A DNA stretch of 7,073 nt from Mariniphaga sp. GTDB taxonomy: Bacteria; Bacteroidota; Bacteroidia; Bacteroidales; Prolixibacteraceae. The notes below the pieces were generated by a model that did not search any database, was not told the origin of the DNA, and was given only the letters and a program-made list of their open reading frames with translations. This document shows positions 1 through 5,348 of the stretch, piece by piece (position 1 is the stretch's first letter; every line of letters starts with the position of its first letter). The stretch is from assembly GCA_013203525.1 (NCBI GenBank), contig JABMQB010000319.1, positions 1 through 7,073 of the forward strand, given 5' to 3'. A program made the position numbers and the translations under genes.

Positions 1-258
1 ATCTTATGGTTTTGATTAGGTATTAAAAATAATTTATTAAAGGGTGAAGTTAACACTTAAACACAATTATGAAAAATATTTTAATAAATCTAACTAATAA
101 ATTTCTCATTTATATCAATTCTAAAATTCCTTTCAAATAAAAAATAACCGTTAACTTAGGATTAAAATTATCAGCTTTATTAAACATCTAATGTGTATAT
201 TTGACATGAAGCATCAAAACAGTATCATTTTTGAATGTTAGCTATCAAATAATACTGA

Positions 259-289
259 TTTGCGTACAAATTAAATAACTTATTGTTTG
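259..289 (+). promoter_or_regulatory. Candidate Bacteroidota-type promoter for the rhamnosidase gene
   Basis: TTTG at 259-262 is followed, after 19 bases, by ATTGTTTG at 282-289. This approximates the Bacteroidota sigma-70 pattern (TTTG, about 19 bases, TAnnTTTG) with imperfect -7 bases; a TA sits one base too far upstream, at 281-282. Transcription would begin near 295, leaving a leader of about 15 bases before the ATG at 310. That would exclude the in-frame TTG at 283 as a start. A second -7-like element, TATATTTG at 196-203, is an exact match but lacks a -33 element at the right distance. Such motifs arise easily in AT-rich DNA, so this is a weak call. Confidence 0.25.
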
Positions 290-309
290 AACTTATAAAA
301 CCTATCCTA

Positions 310-3300
310 ATGACCAGATTTATTAAACCTTTCGGAATATTTTTATTATCGCTGATCTTACTTGCTCATTACAGTTGTAAACAAAAATCCTTTTCAATAT
401 CAAATCTTACAGTAGAGTATCGTGAAACCCCTTTGGGCCTTGATGTAGAAGTTCCAAGATTTAGTTGGCAAATGGCGGCACCTGAAGATGAACGGGGCTA
501 TTTTCAAACAGCTCATCAGCTTGTTGTTACAAATCCGTTGGGAGAGGTTGTCTGGGATTCCGGAAAAACAGAGAATGATGAATCAGTGGCTATTTCGTAT
601 CAGGGAAAAGCCTTAAATGCTACTACAAAATATAATTGGACAGTTAAGGTTTGGAACCAATTGGGAGAGTATTCAACTCAATCCTCATGGTTTGAAACCG
701 GATTAATGAATCCGAGTTCGGACCTTTCCGCCTGGGATGGAGCACAATGGATAGGGGGAAGCGATGATGACCTTGTTTTTTATTCGCAATACCTGGTTGT
801 TTTTAAACTAAAATACTCTTTGGAAATTACTAAAGAAAGTTCAAAAGCAGGATTTATTTATGGGGCAAATGATTTACGATTAATGAATAAATACAGGAAT
901 ATCTTTCAGGTTGAAAACAAAAAAGATGAAAGTTATATCAAACTTGAACTTGATATTTCTGGTTTAAATAACTCTGCCGATGGATTAGCCAGGCTAAATA
1001 TTTACAGGGTTGGTTATACAAAAGATGATAAACCGGATGAACCATTCAAAACCCTTAAAATCAGGAATGACATAATTAACAATCAAAATCTATATAAAAA
1101 ACACACTTTTGAAGTCAGTAGTGCATTTGGACGGATTTCGATAAATATTGACGGGAATGGTTCATGCTTTACTAAATCAGGTTCGGTGAACCTTAATCCT
1201 GTCGGATCTGGTGGTGATTACCTTCCATTTGGATTGGTTTGCGATATTGGTTTTTCAATGGATAAAGGTCAAAAAGCCAATTTCTCAGAAGTGGAAGTAT
1301 TTAATGACCGTTTACCAAACAATACACTTTTTAAAGAATCTCCTGATATGGAATATTCAGGTGTCTTCTCCAGCTTTGAAAATGATTCTCAAGCAGGATT
1401 AAAAATTGAGAATGATAATTTTATCCTGGATGGTGGACAAAATGGAACACTCATTACTGCCGATCCCAGCCGCAATGGGACACCAATGTTGAGAACCGAA
1501 TTTTCAATTAAAAACAAAAAAATAGAAAATGCCCGATTATACATTACATCACGGGGAATTTATGAGGTTTATATAAATGGTAAAAGAATAGGCAACGATT
1601 ATTACAATCCCGGATTAACACAATACAACAAAACTCACCTTTATCAGACTTATGATGTTTCAGACTTTGTGAAAAAGGGAAAAAATGCGCTGGGAGCAAT
1701 GTTGTCGGAAGGTTGGTGGAGTGGTCCATTAAGTTTCGGTTCAATCTGGAACCATTTTGGCGACAGGCAATCATTGCTTGCCAAACTTGTTATTTCTTAT
1801 GACGATGGAAGTAAAGAGTCAGTCACTACCAATAATAAAGACTGGAAATTTTTTAACGATGGCCCGATTATTTATAGCAACCTTAATATGGGAGAAATTT
1901 ACGATGCAACAAGAGAAAAGGAAATTGAAGGATGGGCATCTCCCCTATTTAATGATACCAAATGGAAACCCGCAATAGAAGTTCCACTCGAAGGAACCAC
2001 TTTTTTGGGAACCAACACTGGATTTAGAGTTCCGGTTTCTCAATTAGATTACGATGAATTTAAATTAACAGGGCAAATCGGAAACACTGCACAGGTATAT
2101 AAAATCCTTACAGCCAAAAGCATAGAAGAGGTTAGGGATGGTATTTTTGTATATAACATGGGGCAGAATATCGTGGGTGTTCCAAGAATTAAAATAAAAA
2201 ACGGGAACGCTGGCGATTCAATATTTTTGCGATTTTCAGAGATGCTATATCCTGACCTTGAAGAGTCAGGAGATAATGTTGGATTAATTATGACAGAAAA
2301 TTACCGTGCTGCTCTATGCCAGGATATTTATATTATGAAAGATGGCGAGCAGGTTTTTCAACCTAAATTTACATCAAGAGGATATCAATTCATCGAAATA
2401 ACAGGTATTAAGGAATCCCTACCCTTAGAAGCAGTTCAGGGTGTTGCTATAAGTTCGGTAACAGAATTAACTGCAGATTATCAAACTTCAAATAAAAAAG
2501 TGAATCAACTTTGGTCAAACATTGTATGGTCGAATGTTGATAATTTCCTATCCATTCCAACCGATTGCCCACAACGGAATGAAAGGATGGGATGGTCGGG
2601 TGATTTAAGTGTTTTTTCCCGGACTGCAACTTATATTTCCAATGCCGATCAATTCTTACGGCGGCACATGATTGCAATGCGCGATGTACAGACACCAACA
2701 GGAAAATTCGCCGATATTGCTCCGGTCGGAGGTGGTTTTGGTGGAATTTTATGGGGAAGCGCTGGAATAACAGTACCCTGGGAAACTTATCTCCAATATA
2801 ATGATATGGGAATCCTCGAAGAAAATTATGAGGCCATGTCGGCATATATGGACCATCTGGCGGTCTCCATCAATCCGGAAACCGGATTGTGCACAGATGC
2901 CCAATTAGGTGATTGGCTTGGTCCACAAGTAAATCAATTAGGTGTTGATTTCCTATCAACAGCTTATCACATTTACGATTTATGGATTATGATACAAGTT
3001 GCTGAGCTTTTTGGAAAACAAAAAGATGTTGAAAAATTTCAGGAGATGTTTTCAGAAAGAAAGGAGTTCTTTAATTCAGCATTTATTAACGAAGAATTTA
3101 AAACATTAGGGATTAAAGGTGGTATAAGATTTGGAACGTCATCACAAACTCCTAAATATGAATTTGCCGATACACAAACTTCTTATGCTGTTGGATTAGC
3201 TCTTGGTGCATTTAACGAAAAAAACAATTTAATTATGGCAAAAAACCTAGCGGAAACTGTAACAAAGAAAAACACCGATGATAGTGGAGAACTTCGTCCA

Positions 3301-3903
3301 GAATATTCTTTAATGACTGGTTTTATAGGTACAGCCTGGATAAGTAAAGCCTTATCGGATTATGGCTATAACGACCTTGCATATAAATTGTTACAAAACA
3401 ACCAATATCCATCATGGCTCTATGCAATCGATCAGGGAGCAACTACAATTTGGGAGAGATTAAACGGATATACGGTTGAAAACGGATTCGGAGGAAATAA
3501 CAGCATGAATTCATTTAATCACTATTCATTTGGTGCTGTTGGCCAATGGATGATTGCATACTCTCTAGGGATTCAACGTGATAAACCGGGATTTAAACAT
3601 TTTATTCTACAACCTATTCCCGATCCCACAAACGAAATGAAATGGGCTGAAGGTTATTACGATTCTATGTATGGAAAAATTACAAGCCGTTGGGAAGTTG
3701 AAAATAATACTCTATTTTATAACACTTCGGTTCCTGCAAATACAACAGCAACCTTATTTTTACCCACTTCTTCAGAAAAATCAATCAAAGAAAATGGAAA
3801 CCCAATTTTAGATATTCCAGGTGTAAAGTTTATTAAATATGAAAATGGAAAAGCTTTATTCCAATTAAGTTCGGGAGTTTATAAATTTGAATCAGAATTA
3901 TAA
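310..3903 (+). CDS. Glycoside hydrolase family 78 alpha-L-rhamnosidase, probable lipoprotein
   Basis: It hydrolyses terminal alpha-L-rhamnose from glycans or glycosides by the inverting GH78 mechanism, outside the cytoplasm. I chose the ATG at 310 (1197 residues). The frame is also open from a TTG at 283, but the ATG directly starts a signal peptide: basic TRFIK, a hydrophobic stretch at residues 8-19, then Cys23. Domains in order: Ig-like N-domain about 28-131 (PLGLDVEVPRFSW); an inserted jelly-roll module about 141-336, probably CBM67-like; a beta-sandwich about 391-566 (INGKRIGNDYYNPGLTQYN); a second beta domain about 606-699 (VYNMGQNIVG); the (alpha/alpha)6 catalytic barrel about 721-1091; and a C-terminal beta-sandwich to the end. 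The signature DCPQRNERMGWSGD at 752-765 supplies the predicted general acid Glu758. WERLNG supplies the predicted base Glu1049, and the SFNHYSFGAVGQWM motif follows. No truncation or lost catalytic residue is seen. The family is secure; the exact substrate is unknown, and no utilisation-locus partners are visible. Confidence 0.95.
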   Translation: MTRFIKPFGIFLLSLILLAHYSCKQKSFSISNLTVEYRETPLGLDVEVPRFSWQMAAPEDERGYFQTAHQLVVTNPLGEVVWDSGKTENDESVAISYQGKALNATTKYNWTVKVWNQLGEYSTQSSWFETGLMNPSSDLSAWDGAQWIGGSDDDLVFYSQYLVVFKLKYSLEITKESSKAGFIYGANDLRLMNKYRNIFQVENKKDESYIKLELDISGLNNSADGLARLNIYRVGYTKDDKPDEPFKTLKIRNDIINNQNLYKKHTFEVSSAFGRISINIDGNGSCFTKSGSVNLNPVGSGGDYLPFGLVCDIGFSMDKGQKANFSEVEVFNDRLPNNTLFKESPDMEYSGVFSSFENDSQAGLKIENDNFILDGGQNGTLITADPSRNGTPMLRTEFSIKNKKIENARLYITSRGIYEVYINGKRIGNDYYNPGLTQYNKTHLYQTYDVSDFVKKGKNALGAMLSEGWWSGPLSFGSIWNHFGDRQSLLAKLVISYDDGSKESVTTNNKDWKFFNDGPIIYSNLNMGEIYDATREKEIEGWASPLFNDTKWKPAIEVPLEGTTFLGTNTGFRVPVSQLDYDEFKLTGQIGNTAQVYKILTAKSIEEVRDGIFVYNMGQNIVGVPRIKIKNGNAGDSIFLRFSEMLYPDLEESGDNVGLIMTENYRAALCQDIYIMKDGEQVFQPKFTSRGYQFIEITGIKESLPLEAVQGVAISSVTELTADYQTSNKKVNQLWSNIVWSNVDNFLSIPTDCPQRNERMGWSGDLSVFSRTATYISNADQFLRRHMIAMRDVQTPTGKFADIAPVGGGFGGILWGSAGITVPWETYLQYNDMGILEENYEAMSAYMDHLAVSINPETGLCTDAQLGDWLGPQVNQLGVDFLSTAYHIYDLWIMIQVAELFGKQKDVEKFQEMFSERKEFFNSAFINEEFKTLGIKGGIRFGTSSQTPKYEFADTQTSYAVGLALGAFNEKNNLIMAKNLAETVTKKNTDDSGELRPEYSLMTGFIGTAWISKALSDYGYNDLAYKLLQNNQYPSWLYAIDQGATTIWERLNGYTVENGFGGNNSMNSFNHYSFGAVGQWMIAYSLGIQRDKPGFKHFILQPIPDPTNEMKWAEGYYDSMYGKITSRWEVENNTLFYNTSVPANTTATLFLPTSSEKSIKENGNPILDIPGVKFIKYENGKALFQLSSGVYKFESEL

Positions 3904-3906
3904 AAT

Positions 3907-3931
3907 AAGCCCGGCATAAAATACCGGGCTT
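3907..3931. terminator. Bidirectional intrinsic terminator between convergent genes
   Basis: An 8-bp perfect stem (AAGCCCGG at 3907-3914 with CCGGGCTT at 3924-3931) encloses a 9-base loop, CATAAAATA. It lies four bases after the rhamnosidase stop codon. On the plus strand it ends in a short TTT run, which is a weak tail. On the minus strand it is followed by TTATTTTA, which would suit termination of the hsp20 transcript. It is one of the few GC-rich stretches in an AT-rich gap, which supports a real function. Confidence 0.75.
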
Positions 3932-3979
3932 TACACTACTTTTCTCTTAGCCTTATCCCAATAAACTAATCGAACATAT

Positions 3980-4414
3980 TTATGAAATGCTTATAGCTAA
4001 CGGTGCTTTTTCAACCACTTCTTCTTTTTTAGGAAGTGCAACTTCCAAAATTCCGTTTTCAAATTTTGCATTGATTCTTTCTACATCCACTGTTTCCGGA
4101 ATATTGTATTGTTTTTCTACTCCACTTGTTCCAAATTCTTTGCGTAAGTAACTGTTTTCAACTTGCTCTTTTTCCTCTTTTTTGGCTTTAATTGTAAGCA
4201 GGTTTTTATGAAAGTTCATACTTACTTCTTCTTTATTGAATCCCGGAAGTACCAACTCCAATTTGAAATCTTTTTCAGTTTCAAAAATATTAGTTGCTAC
4301 TTCGTGGTTGCAATAACCGGCGTGTGAATCGTTAAACAAAAAACTATCAAATAAATCATCTACTAAATTTTTGTTTACCTGATAATGTGGATTTCCAAAT
4401 CTTACTAATTTCAT
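3980..4414 (-). CDS. Small heat-shock protein, Hsp20/alpha-crystallin family
   Basis: This is an ATP-independent cytoplasmic holdase that binds unfolding proteins and keeps them available for DnaK/ClpB refolding (family knowledge). The 144-residue length is typical for a bacterial class A sHsp. The N-terminal arm is about 1-38 and includes the bacterial-type segment LVDDLFDSFLFND. The alpha-crystallin domain is about 39-133, with LVLPGFNKEEV at 54-64 and the hallmark A-x3-NGIL at 116-123. The C-terminal tail carries the oligomerisation motif I-S-I at 141-143. Lys101 occupies the place of the conserved Arg in the F-x-R-x-F/Y-x-L/I-P segment, a conservative change. The ATG at 4414 is fixed by a perfect AGGAGG 8 bases upstream. 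The gene is monocistronic: convergent with the rhamnosidase gene and divergent from trmD. I saw no CIRCE operator upstream. Confidence 0.96.
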   Translation of the reverse strand: MKLVRFGNPHYQVNKNLVDDLFDSFLFNDSHAGYCNHEVATNIFETEKDFKLELVLPGFNKEEVSMNFHKNLLTIKAKKEEKEQVENSYLRKEFGTSGVEKQYNIPETVDVERINAKFENGILEVALPKKEEVVEKAPLAISIS

Positions 4415-4422
4415 GACTATTT

Positions 4423-4428
4423 CCTCCT
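4423..4428 (-). promoter_or_regulatory. Strong Shine-Dalgarno sequence of hsp20
   Basis: Read on the minus strand, AGGAGG lies 8 bases before the ATG at 4414. The match to the anti-Shine-Dalgarno core is full and the spacing is good. The rhamnosidase and trmD starts in this window have only A/T-rich sequence upstream, as is usual in Bacteroidota. The motif therefore stands out and also decides the hsp20 start codon. Confidence 0.8.
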
Positions 4429-4496
4429 ATAAATTGATTAATAATTGTTTTAAATTTCGATTTGAATCTTATCAAATGAGATACCATCAATAAAAA

Positions 4497-4528
4497 TTCT
4501 GCAATTTTGATAATAATTTATATTTTTG
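4497..4528 (+). promoter_or_regulatory. Probable sigma-70-type promoter of trmD
   Basis: TATTTTTG at 4521-4528 matches the Bacteroidota -7 consensus TAnnTTTG exactly and is followed by CGCC, a context often seen with this element. A partial -33 element, TTCTG at 4497-4501, sits 19 bases upstream, which is the expected spacing. The predicted start is near 4535, giving a leader of about 120 bases before the trmD ATG. A second, weaker -7-like element (AATTTTTG, 4551-4558) lies just downstream. The call rests on motif and spacing only. Confidence 0.45.
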
Positions 4529-4559
4529 CGCCATATTGACTTGTTTTTAAAATTTTTGC

Positions 4560-4643
4560 ATGTCAATAATTCATCTTATTGATACTTATAGATATGTAAA
4601 CTATTCTGGTTTTTCCAATCAGATTTATAATTACTTTTACTGA
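4560..4643 (+). CDS. Possible 27-codon leader ORF upstream of trmD (speculative)
   Basis: An ATG at 4560 opens 27 codons ending in TGA at 4641-4643, 12 bases before the trmD start. It lies wholly inside the predicted trmD leader. Six of its 27 residues are Tyr, including alternate positions near the end (YNYFY). No Shine-Dalgarno sequence, signal peptide or recognisable family is present, and Tyr codons (TAT/TAC) are expected to be common in AT-rich DNA. It may simply be a chance open frame; it is listed because of its position and uninterrupted length in such AT-rich sequence. Confidence 0.15.
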   Translation: MSIIHLIDTYRYVNYSGFSNQIYNYFY

Positions 4644-4655
4644 AAATTCAAATAA

Positions 4656-5348
4656 ATGAGAATTGATATTATAACAGTGCTTCCTGAAATACTGGAAAAT
4701 CCCTTAAATTATTCCATACTAAGAAGGGCTCAGGACAAAGGGCTGGCTGAAATATATATTCATAATCTAAGAGATTTTTCAGAAGATAAACATAAAAAGG
4801 TTGACGATTATTCATTTGGCAAAGGGGCAGGAATGGTGATGGCAATTCAACCTATTGAGAAAGCAATTAACTTTCTTTGTTCACAAAGAGAATACGATGA
4901 GATAATATTTACTACTCCCGATGGAAAATTATTTGATCAAAAAGAAGCTAATTTGTTGTCGCTTAAAAAAAACATCATAATTCTTTGCGGGCATTATAAG
5001 GGTATCGACCAACGGATTAGGGAAACATTAATTACCAAAGAAATTTCAATTGGTGATTATGTACTAACTGGCGGAGAACTTGCAGCTGCAGTAATTGCAG
5101 ATAGTATTGTACGGCTTATTCCAGGTGTATTATCTGATGAAACTTCAGCATTGACTGATTCCTTTCAAGATCATTTACTTAGCCCCCCTATTTATACACG
5201 GCCTTCGGAATATAAGGGAATGAAAGTACCTGATGTTCTTTTAAGTGGTAATGAAAAATTGGTAGATGACTGGAATCATGAACAAGCGGTTGAAAGAACA
5301 AAAAAACTCAGACCCGACCTTTATAGGAAATATCTGGATGAGGATTAA
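4656..5348 (+). CDS. trmD: tRNA (guanine37-N1)-methyltransferase TrmD
   Basis: It transfers a methyl group from S-adenosylmethionine to N1 of G37 in tRNAs that read codons such as Leu CUN, Pro CCN and Arg CGG, and so prevents +1 frameshifting. It acts in the cytoplasm as a dimer with a trefoil knot. The 230-residue length fits the family, and the start is the canonical MRIDIITVLPE. Other motifs are CGHYKGIDQRI at 111-121 and the knot segment SIGDYVLTGGELAA at 131-144. Arg153 and Asp168 (in DSF) correspond to the E. coli catalytic pair Arg154 and Asp169. YTRP is at 180-183, and VPDVLLSGN and RTKKLRPDL lie in the C-terminal tRNA-binding part. Some usually conserved positions differ: Lys56 in the FGKGAGM loop, Glu200 after SGN, and Asn207 after Trp206. 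The gene is not beside rpsP, rimM or rplS. Its stop codon overlaps that of the convergent nuclease gene. Confidence 0.97.
   Translation: MRIDIITVLPEILENPLNYSILRRAQDKGLAEIYIHNLRDFSEDKHKKVDDYSFGKGAGMVMAIQPIEKAINFLCSQREYDEIIFTTPDGKLFDQKEANLLSLKKNIIILCGHYKGIDQRIRETLITKEISIGDYVLTGGELAAAVIADSIVRLIPGVLSDETSALTDSFQDHLLSPPIYTRPSEYKGMKVPDVLLSGNEKLVDDWNHEQAVERTKKLRPDLYRKYLDED

Noticed and set aside
69..140. A 23-codon ATG-to-TAA frame (starting MKNILINL) in the left AT-rich leader
   Set aside because: It is short, has no ribosome-binding signal or family resemblance, and its composition is what very AT-rich non-coding DNA would give.
196..203. TATATTTG as the rhamnosidase promoter
   Set aside because: It is an exact -7 match but lacks a TTTG-like -33 element 19-21 bases upstream; mentioned only as an alternative.
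1211..2845. Several 60-130 codon open frames on both strands inside the rhamnosidase gene
   Set aside because: They lie wholly within a confidently identified GH78 gene, have no recognisable domains and read as out-of-frame shadows.
4493..4508. Inverted repeat AAAATT-CTGC-AATTTT overlapping the putative trmD -33 element, considered as an operator
   Set aside because: The arms are only six A/T bases and are expected by chance here; there is no matching second copy or known operator consensus.
4415..4560. Search for a CIRCE (HrcA) operator or clear promoter for hsp20
   Set aside because: No TTAGCACTC/GAGTGCTAA dyad is present, and no TAnnTTTG element with a properly spaced -33 box was found on the minus strand.
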